This document shows positions 52,931-63,589 of a stretch of 64,000 bases of DNA, piece after piece. Under the pieces are notes generated by a model. That model was not told where the DNA came from, did no database searches, and saw only the letters and a list, made by a program, of their open reading frames with translations. The DNA is from Pelobates cultripes (taxonomy: Eukaryota; Chordata; Amphibia; Anura; Pelobatidae), in assembly GCA_933207985.1 (NCBI GenBank), contig OW240915.1, positions 106,233,271-106,297,270 of the forward strand, read 5' to 3'. Numbering within the stretch: the stretch's first letter is position 1; every line of letters starts with the position of its first letter. Made by a program: the position numbers and the translations under genes.

Positions 52931-53850
52931 ATGGCAGACTTAGTTCGGTGTAATAATTCCGTGTTCCACTTTTTGGAGATTTGGATGCTGTCTAATCTGT
53001 AGACAGTTCTATATTGTGGCAGAAGATTGTATTTTTGAAGTCTGAGATTTGTAAATTATCTGGTAAAAAAAACTCAGGCTGGAACTGCCGCAGAGCCACT
53101 GCCGCAGAGAGGTACTATGAATGGCAGATTGCTTACTGCAGGATCTGGTAGACTTTGTGGATAAAAGGCATATTGCACAGTCTGTTGCTCTACATAATTC
53201 ATTTTCAGCACTTTCAGAGTGTAATGGTGTTATGGAGACAGGCCCAGGCACCAAGTGTAGCGGTGTTATGGAGACAGGCTCGGGCACTGAGTGTAGTGGT
53301 GTTGTGGAGACAGGCTCAGGCACCAAGTATAGTGGTGTTGTGGAGACAGGCTTGGAGACTATGGTGAGGCCTAATAGAAAGCAGTTGTTGTTCTTGGGGT
53401 TTCTATCATAAGAGATGTGGAGCTGGAAAATAGTGGTCTTTTCCTCACAGATACAGGAAACGTATTTGTAATATTGTTAAATGAGCAAAGCAGGAAGGGG
53501 AATTGGATGTACTTGTCCATCTAGGGACAAATGAGTTGGCTTGCAATGAGTTTTAGAGGGAGAGGAAGTTTTTAGTGTTTTTGCAAATGATATACTGCAG
53601 GTTGCTTCCAAACTGTCATTCTCTGAAGTTCTGCTTGTGCATAACACTCAGAACGACAGGCGGATACATATTAGGGATTTGTGGCTTGGTGAATGGTGTC
53701 AGGAGCAAGGACTTAGCTTTATTTCTCATGGTAGCTCTGTTTAGAATGGAAATAAACTGTACAAAAAACATGGTTTGCGTCTTTCTCAAAAGGGAACAAA
53801 TGTTCTCAGTGAGCAGTTCAGAGGTTTTGCTAGGATGTATTTAAACTAGG
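52931..53850 (+). pseudogene. CR1 LINE ORF1 (copy 2)
   Basis: Same ORF1 as at 26992, with several frameshifts. It starts MADLVRC. The tandem segment has about three 36-bp units (VMETGSGTECSG) in place of the 30-bp units of copy 1. LGTNEL (block III, Asp to Glu) follows near 53525. The C-terminal region missing from copy 1 is present: KKHGLRLSQKGTN at about 53760-53800, where CR1 esterase domains usually carry a D-x-x-H. Here the Asp and His positions read H and R, so the esterase triad is lost. It ends RGFARMYLN before ORF2. Confidence 0.75.
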
Positions 53851-53953
53851 ACGGGGGGCAAAAGGGTAATAAAACATCAATCCAATTGACCCCCAAAACA
53901 AGGACAGAAGGTGCCTGTAGCAAGTGTATTAAAAAAATGCTAAGCTTAGAGTC

Positions 53954-55057
53954 ATGTCTACAAATGCGTGCAGTTTAGGGAATAAGATCCATGAACTTGT
54001 GGCAATATTGGCAACTGAGAATGTAGATTTAGTCACCGTTACTGAGACATGGTATAATGAGAAAAATGACTGGGACATAGCAATACCAGGGTACTCTTTA
54101 TATAGAAAAGACAGGCAAGGCAAGAAAGGGGGAGAGGTGGCCCTCTATGTTAAGTATAGCATAAAATCTAGCCTAATAAAAGTTAGTGAGGCGAACATCG
54201 TGTTCGTTTGGGTTACGTTAGAATTTGGTAATCACACAGTAACTTGTGTAGGTATGATTTATAGGCCCCCAGGACACATAGAACAGTTAGATAATCTATT
54301 AGTTGAGCAAATAGCTAAAATGACAATAAAGGGGGAAGTTATCATCATGGGTGACTTTAATCTTCCTGATGTGAATTGAAAAACCAAAATAGCTGCTTGT
54401 GCCAGGAGCACACATATTTTAAACTCCCTACCAGGATTGTCTCTAAAACAAGTTGTTGAGGAGCCAACTCGTAAAGAGGCCATACTAGATTTAGTGTTAA
54501 CAAATGGAGATTTGATATCAGATATTACTGCAGGTGAAAGTTTAGGATCCAGTGATCATCAGTGAGTCTGGTTTAATATAAGAACAGTGACTGAGTCACA
54601 CCACACAAAAACAAAAGTGATAGACTTTAGAAAAACAAACTTTTCTAACATTAGAATATGTGTAAAGGAGTCATTATCAGACTGGAGCAATTTAAATGGA
54701 GTCCACGAGAAATGGGGTTATTTAAAAGTTGCACTGCTGAAGGCAACAGAAAATTGCATTAGGCTTGTCAGTAAATGCAAAAAAAAAAAATCAAGAAACC
54801 ACTGTGGTACTCTGCAGATGTGGCCAAAATAGTAAAAAAAATACAAAGTTAGCATTTAGTAATTATAAAAAAAAAAAACAGAGTGAGGAAGACAGAATGA
54901 TCTATAAGATTAGGCAGAAAGACGCCAAGCAAGTTATAAGAGCTTCAAAAATCACATACAGAAGATAAAATAGCACAGTCAGTAAAAAAAGGGGACAAAA
55001 CTTTTTTTTAGAAACATAAATGAGAAACAGAAAGTAAAACAAGGATTGGTTAGATTA
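53954..55057 (+). pseudogene. CR1 LINE ORF2, AP-like endonuclease
   Basis: First half of the CR1 ORF2 polyprotein, the nuclease that nicks target DNA. Motifs in order are TNACSLGNK (metal-binding Asn), TETWYN, GGEVALYVK, VGMIYRPP, MGDFNLPDVN with the catalytic Asp/Asn, then LDLVLTN and SSDH with the catalytic His. The Trp codon after DVN is TGA (54377-54379), a nonsense change. A further TGA and small shifts follow SSDH. The linker region (IYKIRQKDAKQVIRASKITY) runs up to an L1 insertion at 55070. ORF2 resumes at 56752. Confidence 0.85.
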
Positions 55058-55069
55058 AAAACAAAAGAA
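55058..55069 (+). repeat. 12-bp target-site duplication of L1 insert, left
   Basis: AAAACAAAAGAA, repeated at 56739-56750. The A-rich context makes the exact length uncertain. Confidence 0.6.
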
Positions 55070-56738
55070 AGGGAGGCGGAGCCAGCAGCCATACTATGAG
55101 GACGCATCTTCCTCGAGCTCCGAGCACAAACGACAAAATCAGCATTTTCCTCGGGAATTTCCTCGCAAAACCTTGCATAAAGGGGCTACTTACCACACTG
55201 AAGGCATGGGGCGACGCACCAAGAAATACAAAGCTGAACGACCCCCCGCAACGGCCGATATCGGCGAACTCCTGAGAAGGCCGCAAGCATCTGGACGGCC
55301 CGAAATGGCGCCAATGTCCAATGGAATATCCTCCAGTGACAAGATCTTGGCTGATGGGGAGGACTACTACACTAATGTACCTACCAGACCTGTACCCCCA
55401 AAGCCCTCACCGGCTGCAAAGCCTCCTGTCACGGAGGACACCCTGCGGAGCCTATTAGATGAGCTACGCCGGAACATTGCAACCATCGGGCAGTTCCGGG
55501 AGGAAATCAATGGTGTATCGGCACGCTTGCAACACACTGAACTGAACTCCGCGGATCACGAGAACCGCATACAAAACACTAGAGAGACAGATGGCTGCCT
55601 TACAACGAGACCAGACACAAGCTAAAGAAGATCTGTCAGTAATGGAAGACAGAAGGCGCTGGAAGAATATTAAAATCAGAGGCCTGCCTGACACACTAGC
55701 GCCTGCGGAGCGTCCGCACCTATTTTGCAGGATGCTCACTGCTTTATTTCCCGCCAAACAGGCCAAGGCGATGCCTCTTGATGGATGGTACAGAATCCCC
55801 AAACCAGCCGCAAGCACCCAGAGCACCAGCAGGGACAACATCATCCGCTTCCAGCAGAGCCAGGACCGACTGGCCTTCATGGCGGCCATCCGCAACAGGT
55901 CACCCTTGCAATTTGAGGAACACTCGTTAACATATTTTCCTGACTTATCCAGAGCTACCCTGGATTGGAGACGCTCACTACGCCCACTGACGAAGGAACT
56001 AATTGCCCGTAAAATACCGTACCGCTGGGGAGCGCCGAGAAGCCTAATCATACCACAGGAACATGGCGACCTGAAACTCACCAACGCCGCTGAAATACCT
56101 TGTATAGTGCAGACCCTTGGACTGCCTGAGCAAAAGATTGCAGTATCATCTCAGCCGTCACCCTCCACTACCACTCACTGGGACCCAGAGAAGGTGCGCC
56201 CACTCGTACCCGCGGCCCTCCGAGGAAACCCATCGTCACCCTCAGGGTCGTGAACTGCTCACAGAATACCACAATATTCTATAGAACCTTCTGCAACTTA
56301 AGTACTTTTTCTTTCTTCTGGTTATCCCCATATGCGTTAAATGTTTATCTCATGTTCACATAATTGCATAACCGCCCGCGAGAAGCCCCTAGGAGCACAG
56401 TATACGGCTTGTAATATTTCTACTCTTTTTAACTGCCTCCAGTACAAATAGTAAACCAAGCTTCTAAATAACTAACATAAGTCTGGGTAGTTTATATCGT
56501 AAGACTGTTTGTATTATCTAGACCACAGAATTTCCTGATTAATATGTACAATTAATACTTATTTACAAATGTTCTTAGACATATTTACTCAACATGCATA
56601 TTTTAACAAAAATTGTGCCATTCCCGCACGCCAAGACACTGTTTCTTATTGTACCACTTTAGCCCGTACCAGCTGTTGTGGCGATACGAGCTTGTTTGTA
56701 TTATCTACGCACTGCAAAAATAAAGAATTTTAAAAAAC
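55070..56738 (+). mobile_element. ORF1-only L1 (half-L1-like) inserted in CR1
   Basis: 1.67-kb insertion. The 5' end AGGGAGGCGGAGCCAGC resembles a full-length L1 5'UTR start. ORF1 follows at 55206-56253, then a 480-bp 3'UTR with an AATAAAG polyadenylation signal near 56720 and an A-rich tail. There is no ORF2 between ORF1 and the 3'UTR. The layout parallels mammalian HAL1 (half-L1) elements, which keep only ORF1 and depend on L1 proteins supplied in trans. Alternatively it is a single internal deletion. Confidence 0.7.
55206..56253 (+). pseudogene. L1 ORF1 protein (one frameshift)
   Basis: RNA-binding chaperone of L1. It starts MGRRTKKYKAERPP, a basic N-terminus. A coiled-coil part contains LLDELRRNIATIGQFREEING and VSARLQHTELNSADHENRIQN. 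A one-base shift near 55578 moves the frame to LERQMAALQRDQTQ. The RRM domain begins RRRWKNIKIRGLPDT (about 55650). The C-terminal domain has IRFQQSQDRLAFM, FEEHSLTYFPDLS and VPYRWGAP-like text (IPYRWGAPRSL). Only one lesion interrupts it, so the copy is fairly young compared with the CR1 host. Confidence 0.85.
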
Positions 56739-56751
56739 AAAACAAAAGAAG

Positions 56752-57142
56752 GAAGGTTGGTAGAATAGGATAAAGGTCTAACTGACTGCCTTGATTAATA
56801 TTTTTGTTCAGTATTTACAGATGAAAATGAAGGAAAGCAGTCTCAGTTAGGAAAAAGGACAAATTAGTCATGTTACATGTGAGTTTACAGAGGAAGAGGT
56901 TCTATTTCAACTGTCAAAAGTAAAGACAAATAAGTCAATGGGACCTGATGGAATACACCCAAAGTTATTAAAAGAGCTTAGTGGTGTACTAGCAAAACCA
57001 TTAACAGATTTATTTAACCAATCATTGTTAACAGCAGTAGTCCCAGAAGATTGTAAGTTAGCTAATGTTGTGCCCATTCACAAGAAAGGTGGTAGGGAGG
57101 AGTCGGGCAACTATAGGCCAGTAAGCCTTACTTTAGTAGTTT
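56752..57142 (+). pseudogene. CR1 ORF2 reverse transcriptase, part 1
   Basis: Continues ORF2 after the L1 insertion. FTEEEVLFQLSKVKTNKSMGPDGIHPKLLKEL (split here for length: FTEEEV, then SMGPDGIHPKLL) and ANVVPIHKKGGRE, NYRPVSLT are RT motifs 0-2. Ends in LVVWKV, where an L2-tail segment replaces about 40 residues. Confidence 0.85.
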
Positions 57143-57312
57143 GGAAAGTAATATTATTTTGTTATTATGTTATTATTTATATAGCGCCATCAAATTCCGC
57201 AGTGCTTTACAATGAGTGGACGAATGGACATGTAGTTGTAACCAGACAAGTTGGACACACAGGAACAGAGGGGTTGAGGGCCGTGCTCAATGAGCTTACA
57301 TGCTAGAGTTAT
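57143..57312 (-). mobile_element. L2 3' tail replacing part of the CR1 RT
   Basis: Inverted L2 tail (TATTTATATAGCGCC, TTCCGCAGTGCTTTAC, CTCAATGAGCTTACATG). The CR1 residues normally between VVWKV and LELWVTKI are missing, so this is an insertion with a deletion of about 120 bp, not a clean insertion. Confidence 0.7.
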
Positions 57313-58108
57313 GGGTAACTAAAATAATAGATCAGGGTGGTGCAGTAGACATTGCTTACCTAGATTTCAGTAAGGCTTTTGAGACTGTTGCACATAGAAG
57401 GCTCATCAATAAACTGCAATCTTTAAGTTTGGATTCCAATATTGTTGAATGGGTAAGGCAGTGGCTGAGTGACAGGCAACAGAGGGTTGTAGTCAATGGA
57501 GTATATTTGAAGCATGGGCTTGTCACCAGTGGGGTAATTCATGGATCTATACTTGGACCCATTCTCTTTAATATTTTCATTAGTGATATTGCAAAAGGTC
57601 TTGATGGTAAGGCATGTCTTTTTGCTGATGATACTAAGATATGTAACAGGATTGATGTTCCAGGAGGGATAAGTCAAATGGCAAATGATTTAGGTAAACT
57701 AGAAAAATGGTCAGAGTTGTGGCAACTGCCATTTAACATGGATAAGTGCAAGATAATGCATCTTGGATGTAAAAACCCAAGGGCAGAGTACAGAATATTT
57801 GATAGAGTCCTAACCTCAACATCTGAGGAGAGAGATTTAGGGGATGACTTAAAGGTAGGCAGACAATGTAATAGAGCAGCAGGAAATGCTAGCAGAATGC
57901 TTGGTTATATATGGAGAGGTATTAGCAGTAGAAAGAGGGAAGTGATCATGCCATTGTACAGAACACTGGTGAGACCTCACTTGAAGTATTGTATGCAGTA
58001 CTGGAGACCGTATTTCCAGAAGGATATTGATACTTTAATGAGAGTCCAAAGAATGGCTACTAAACTGGTTCATGGATTGCAGGATAAAACTTACAAGGAA
58101 AGGTTAAA
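57313..58108 (+). pseudogene. CR1 ORF2 reverse transcriptase, part 2
   Basis: One long open segment: VDIAYLDFSKAFETVAH, VVVNGVYLKHGLVTSGV followed by GSILGPILFNIFISDI, the catalytic CLFADDTKI (FADD), LGCKNPRAEYRI, LYRTLVRPHLKYCMQYWRPY and RVQRMATKLVHGL. All RT core motifs are present. In GVPQGS the Pro/Gln are altered (GVIHGS), which would affect activity. It ends YKERL at the next insertion; the remainder resumes at 60249. Confidence 0.9.
58099..58108 (+). repeat. 10-bp target-site duplication, left
   Basis: AAAGGTTAAA, repeated at 60249-60258. Removing 58109-60258 restores the CR1 frame YKERLNELN. Confidence 0.8.
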
Positions 58109-58347
58109 GGAACATAAAAAAAAAGAGTTCCTGTGTATCTGTATGATGGAAAGAAGGGCCCAAAGTTGCCTTCAGATATCTAGTTTCAACACAAAAAATA
58201 GCGAGCATACAAAATCAGTGCAATGTGTGCTGGTGAAAAAAGGAGGTCTAACGGAGCCTACTATAATAGATCCAACATCTGACCATTTAAAGTAAAGTTT
58301 TGTTCGAAGGCTGCTGTTCAGATATATGAATATGCATATGCGGTAGA

Positions 58348-58672
58348 TGGGGATGTCCCAAACGGTTCGCCGCAGACAGCGAACATAAACATAAACTTTG
58401 ACCCTGTACCTCACAGTCAGCAGACACATTCCTGCCAAACAGCAGCAGACCCTCCCTCCCAGACCCTCCCACCTCCTGGACAGCATCCATTTTACATTCA
58501 TTGTGAAGCTGCATTCTTAGTGAGCTGTCCAGGAGGTGGGAGGGTCTGGGAGGGAGGGTCTGCTGCTGATTGGCTGGAATGTGTCTGCTGACTGTGAGGT
58601 ACAGGGTCAAAGTTTATGTTTATGTTCGCCATCCGTGGCGAACCGTTCGACGAACCATTCGGGACATCACTA
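58348..58672. mobile_element. hAT-like MITE
   Basis: 325-bp foldback element with ends TGGGGATGTCCCAAACGG and CCATTCGGGACATCACTA, imperfect terminal repeats. It is flanked by 8-mers GCGGTAGA and GCGTTAGA (7 of 8), the hAT target length. Internal arms of about 100 bp pair around 58490-58520 (CCCTCCCACCTCCTGGACAG against CTGTCCAGGAGGTGGGAGGG). Nested inside the 58109-60248 insertion. Confidence 0.8.
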
Positions 58673-59918
58673 GCGTTAGAGTATCTTTGCATGTATCTAT
58701 ATATCTGTTAAAGCTAAACAAACATAATGTAGAATACATTTGAAGTCATGTGGATCTAGAAAAATCGCTACTCAAAAGATATAGTGGCTCAACATATGTA
58801 TAGGTAAGAGTAGATAACTATACAAAGGAAATGAATGGCATATAGATAAAAAGGAGGTAACAAATAGTATCCTTTTAGAATTTCCTTATACTATGTACAT
58901 GCAAGGGTTAGAGATAGGTGACTAGACAGAACAAAGTAGAGTGGGCAGGAGGTGAAGCGACAAACCCTGTCTCTTTAAGAAAGCCCCTAGATATAAAATT
59001 ATAGAATATGTTGGGTAGTATCTGGGAGTGGCAGTCAAAAATCTAGATGGGTGCAGAAAAAGGAGATTGTTGCCCCACTAGGTGAAGAGAACGTGCAGTT
59101 TCCCCAGTAGGATACTATATCCTCCAAAATATAAGGAGTATAGTGGACCTCCATGTCCCTCAAGCAGTTCAAATATGGCTTAAAAAATTATGCCGTTAGA
59201 TATCAATGCTACAGCAGGACATGTCTTAATAATGATGTAGCTCAATCAAGTGACAAAGTATCTGGAAAACGAAAATTAGATACAGTTTCACAATTAGACA
59301 CTTAATACTGTGCTACAAATTCAGACAAATCCTGTCTGCTGTAGGAACACTCGCTGTCTAGTTGAAGCTGCTAAATCGGCTGCATTATATTAAAGGACCA
59401 AAAGGTGTCTGTCAGGTCTTAAGACGCTGTGCTAAGACTCAAATATCATATATGAATATCAAGTGGATGATCTGTGATCCATAAACCATAGCCCGGGTAA
59501 GGGTAGTGCCATTAGATATCACAGAATCAGTGCTGCAGCTGAGCCTGTCTTATTATAATGTAGCTCAATCAAGTCACAAAGTATATGTAATACGAAAAAT
59601 GAAAACAGTTTCCCAATTAGACACTTAGTACTGTGCTACAACTTCAATCTAATCCTGACTGCTGCAGAGATGTTAGGTGTCGGCTTAAAGCTGCTAGATC
59701 AGCAACATTGCATTGGAAAGCCAAAGGTGTCTGTCAAATCTAAACCGCTGTGCTAAATAGCAAATATCATATATACATATCAAATAGATAGTCTATAATC
59801 CCTAGAGATAGCCCAGGAGTTAAGGTAAATCACATAGCATTAGGTAGTATAGAAATAGCTAGGCTCCGTCAGAATTCCTGAATTTAAAATAAAATGAAGC
59901 TTAAGTGCAGCGTCATCC

Positions 59919-59962
59919 GCTCGACGCACGTTTTGGTGCTTTGCTGCGCCTTTTTCGAGAGC
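59919..59962 (-). ncRNA. Decayed hammerhead motif
   Basis: Minus strand: stem I GCTC/GAGC, stem III ACG-TG-CGT, H17 = C. G12 is changed to A (AAA in place of GAA) and the box reads TCGAAAA, so it is inactive. Confidence 0.4.
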
Positions 59963-60248
59963 AATGGTAAATAGGAGAGCCAGCATGTCTAGTTTTTTTA
60001 AATGTCAGATGACGCAATAAAGGTTCTCTCTTTTTAACATATTATATTACCTAACTTTTGAGTTGTTTACCTCTGCATGGGCAAAACCTGTGGCAACTTT
60101 GGGCCCTTCTTTCCATCATACAGATACACAGGAACTCTTTTTTCTGTTATACTAATATATGGGGTTATGCCCCTTCTTTTGCCCATATAGTCCAACCCTT
60201 GACTATCAGGTCAGTATTTTTCTGACCTCCTAGTCATTTTTCTTTTCA

Positions 60249-60735
60249 AAAGGTTAAATGAACTTAATATGTATAGCTTGGAAAAGACAAGACGGGGGGA
60301 TATGATAGAAACATTTAAATACATAAAGGGAATCAACACAGTAAAAGAGGAGACTATATTTAACCCCTTAAGGACCAAACTTCTGGAATAAAAGGGAATC
60401 AGGACATGTCACACATGTCATGTGTCCTTAAGGGGTTAAAAGAAGAAAAACTACCACAACAAGAGGACATGGTCTTAAATTAGAGGGGCAAAGGTTTAAA
60501 AATAACATCAGCAAGTATTACTTTAGTTAGAGGGTAGTGGATGAATGGAATAGCCTTCCAGCTGAAGAGGTAGAGGTTAATACAGTAAAGGAGTTTAACC
60601 ATGCCTATGTGGGATAGGCATAAGGCTATACTAACTATAAGATAGGGCCAGGGACTAATGAAAGTATTTAGAATATTGGGCAGACTAGATGGGCTGAATG
60701 GTTTTTATCTGCCATCACATTCTATGTTTCTATCG
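60249..60735 (+). pseudogene. CR1 ORF2 C-terminus and 3' end
   Basis: NELNMYSLEKTRRGDMIETF, YIKGINTVKEE then, after a MITE at 60360-60439, TTTTRGHGLKLEGQRF, RVVDEWNSLPAEEV and EFNHAYVG. The 3' end GGGCAGACTAGATGGGC, CACATTCTATGTTTCTAT is the usual frog CR1 terminus. Completes the element begun at about 52.46 kb. Confidence 0.85.
60360..60439. mobile_element. 80-bp TTAA MITE (piggyBac-type)
   Basis: Ends TTAACCCCTTAAGGAC and GTCCTTAAGGGGTTAA are perfect 16-bp inverted repeats including TTAA on each side (60360-60363, 60436-60439). The middle contains ACATGTCACACATGTC. It splits the CR1 ORF2 frame, so it is younger than the CR1. Confidence 0.85.
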
Positions 60736-60739
60736 CTTC

Positions 60740-61050
60740 TCTTTAGGCTTCCACTGGATTTTTGAATATTGCTTTGAGGAATTGCTTTTGTTACTCAATG
60801 TGAGCATTAGTTAGGTCAGGCACAGATGATGATCCATTATTCCTGGCTAACATCTTGAATTCAGTTTGATTCCAAAGGTGAAATATTGAGTTGAGTGCAG
60901 GCCTTTGAGTTGGCACATCAATCTCTTCCACATCACACATTTCTCTATAGGCATTGCTTTGTGCATAGAACATTATTCTGATGAAAAAGGAAAGGAATCC
61001 ATTCAAAATTACGAGACATTTTTCATTACGGAATTGTCTCAAACTAATCC
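60740..61050 (-). pseudogene. Tc1 transposase C-terminal scrap (copy 4)
   Basis: Minus strand: EEIDVPTQRPALNSIFHLWNQ and SSVPDLTNAHIE align with the end of Tc1 transposases (pattern W-P-A-Q-S-P-D-L-N-P-I-E-H-L-W, then SVPDLTNAL). The catalytic Glu is Phe here. The upstream part of the same frame is not transposase-like, so only the tail is present. Confidence 0.6.
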
Positions 61051-63230
61051 TGTAGCATTAAAATTCTTCATTACATCTAAAGCATTGATCAGAAACAGCA
61101 CCAGGTTTTTATTTTTCATTCATTAACAATTTCACTTAGCTATGTACATCAAACAACCCTGTCCCAGGTCACCTAGCACATAACAGTACTTCAGTACACA
61201 AAGTCTCTTTTCCAGGTATAATGTGTACAGGATTATTATTTTTTTGAAACCACAGAGGTGGTGCCAATATTCTACACATGTTATCACTAAAAAGTTAATC
61301 TTACATATAAAGAGAAACACAGCTATAATAAATTAGAAAAATCGATCCTACGTCCTTGTGAAAATGAGCAAAACTAGCAACTAAAATCTGCAACTAACAT
61401 TTTCTAACTCAGCTGTTTTGGTCTAGATTCCTGTGCAATTCAGTTACCAACAATTCCCGCTTTAGTGAGCAAAAGTAGTAGAAGCACAGTTCATGTGAGC
61501 AGCAGGTGGTGCTAGAGTTTCAATTAAATGTTGTGCAGGTTATTCACTAAAGTGAGAACTATCAGAAATTCAAACTGAATTTAAAGTGAATTTAAACTTT
61601 CAGGCCAAAATAGCCAGGGTTACCATATACACTATATTTTCAGGCATATATATATATAATGTTGTCAAATTTAATAAAAACCAAACCCATAAAAAGGGTT
61701 GCCTTGCAGTATTTTGAAAGCATATTCTGAGGGTTCATCATTGCCTAATTACTTAATCACATATACCTTCACCTGAATTCTACATGCTACAGGACAACTC
61801 TTTTCATGTGCTGCCCATCAATATGTATATGTGATAGTTGTCCCCGAAAACACGGTGGATCTGGTAACACTAATAAAAGCCAAACTGAAAGCATTGCTGG
61901 GGTTGTGTTATGTAAATTCATACTAATACTAATGTTAACAATTACATGCTATAACTAACGAGACCTTTTCTTTATAGGACTTATTGTCATTATGATTTAC
62001 TATTATAAACAATATTTTTGATTTATATGACAGTAAAAGAAAACGCGTGCCATAAAAGTATCAATCACATAATGAAAGCCTTATGTAAATGCAACAAAAG
62101 TGGCGTCTTTAGCAAGAGTGAAATCTATAAAGCATAAATAGAAAGTTTATCTTCTCCTCTACAGCTTTTCCGGTGAAGAGCTTGCTCAGCATAAACTGAA
62201 AAACAGCTTTAATTGCTAGCTACAGTGCTATTAATGCAGTGAATGTTGAATTTATAATAGCATAAACCAGAATCATTAATTAGCTTTTGAGTAGAAGATA
62301 TTCCAATCCTGAAGCAAGGTAGCAATTTGGCAGACTTTGATCAGAAGAGAATTAAAGGCTTGCAGCTGCAATTTTCAGTGTGGTTAAACTAAATTCTTAT
62401 ATAATGGTTTTTCAGCAGTAATGACATGTTAGAATATTGGAATAACTACTATATACTCTTATAGGGTTCATGTGCAGAGTGTATAAAGAGAAATCATCAA
62501 CTGATTTTTGACAGGTTTTTGATTTGTTTGTTTTTTCCTTAAACTGGTAATGGTGGAGAATTAGTTATGTTTTTTTTTTTACTAAACTAACTGACCTGAA
62601 ATTAAGCTTGAGAAATCGGATACGTTTAATTTTTTGACCCGTTTGGTGTGTAAGTTCACAATTCCATTATTTAAAGTGGAGCTGTCACTTTTGGTGATCT
62701 AGAGTCAGATGGCTACGGAGTACAGTGGAAGTTAGGAATACTCATCTGAAGCTGTCTGTTGCAACCACAGCCATCTTCTTCAGAGACACCCTCTTCAGTT
62801 CCTGGAGCTTAATCTGCTAGAAGCTGTGTCAGTACTGTCTGTACCCTTATGCACCCTGTGGAAAACCACAGGAGTCTCCGTAGACCACCTCTCGCATTGA
62901 GCTAGATTATGCCTGAATCGCACAGTCGTCACTAGTGACATCTTGCTGGAGGTGGACAAAAGTTGATAATGAAGCTCCTCCTTTTGTCAACTTCTGTCAA
63001 CTTTAGGATTGCCCATTAGACAAAGTAGTCTCTACTTTGTCCTATTGTATCTTTGGTTTCCATTGGACTTTCAGGATAATTACAACTCAGTCAACCTAAC
63101 TTTTTCATAAAGATTTTATCTATGAATTGCTCAGAAGTGACAGAGCCACTTTACTTCCCATTTTAGTAAAACATCTCTTCGTCAGTCAACTCAACTAGAA
63201 TGGAAAGACTAGCTCAACGAGATACCAACT
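61051..63230. other. AT-rich non-coding DNA
   Basis: No gene or shared repeat. A block at about 62080-62440 has several homeodomain-type TAATTG/ATTAAT words and could be a conserved element, but nothing in the sequence alone proves it. Confidence 0.35.
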
Positions 63231-63239
63231 CTACTGAAA

Positions 63240-63525
63240 CATTGCATTTATGGCTGGGGCACACAATTTACTAGCTGACCACAGTGAGGCTGCCAGAGAC
63301 CGGTACACAGGCAAGGTATGTAGCTGTCTACAGCAGAGAGGAGATAGAGAGCACTGTAAGTCTTTCACAAAAACGTATCTGCCGTTTACAACTCTGCATA
63401 GCCAGTCTGACAGGACCGAAGCCTGCCCTGGAGCTTCACCACCCAAGCCTCAAGCAGCTGAACTTTCACACAAGAAGAGACCCTCACACTGCAATCAGAG
63501 TCCCCACTGCCAGTAACAGGTAATT
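63240..63525 (+). other. Open stretch before satellite, unassigned
   Basis: A frame MAGAHNLLADHSEAARDRYTG is open for 88 codons and a second frame is open beside it. It ends near CCAGTAACAGGTAATTG. No homology recognised and the composition is unremarkable; it may be a repeat start, since a TG-rich array follows. Confidence 0.2.
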
Positions 63526-63589
63526 GTATTTTACCCAGCAGCCTATGACTGATAGTGATTGTATGTGAGCTTATGAGGTAGATTGCTTG

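Larger units (their letters stand above)
58109..60248. mobile_element. Hammerhead-bearing insertion with inverted ends in CR1
   Basis: 2.14-kb insertion flanked by a 10-bp duplication. Subterminal segments 58118-58170 and 60092-60144 are near-perfect inverted copies (CCTGTGTATCTGTATGATGG against CCATCATACAGATACACAGG). A hammerhead-like fold lies at 59919-59962 (minus). The interior (58680-59900) contains two related blocks of about 300 bp (AATGATGTAGCTCAATCAAG against ATAATGTAGCTCAATCAAG). No ORF. The ribozyme motif and inverted ends point to a PLE-derived unit. Confidence 0.6.

Noticed and set aside
63250..63523. 88-codon ORF near the window end
   Set aside because: Two overlapping frames are open, there is no domain, and it sits beside a satellite array.
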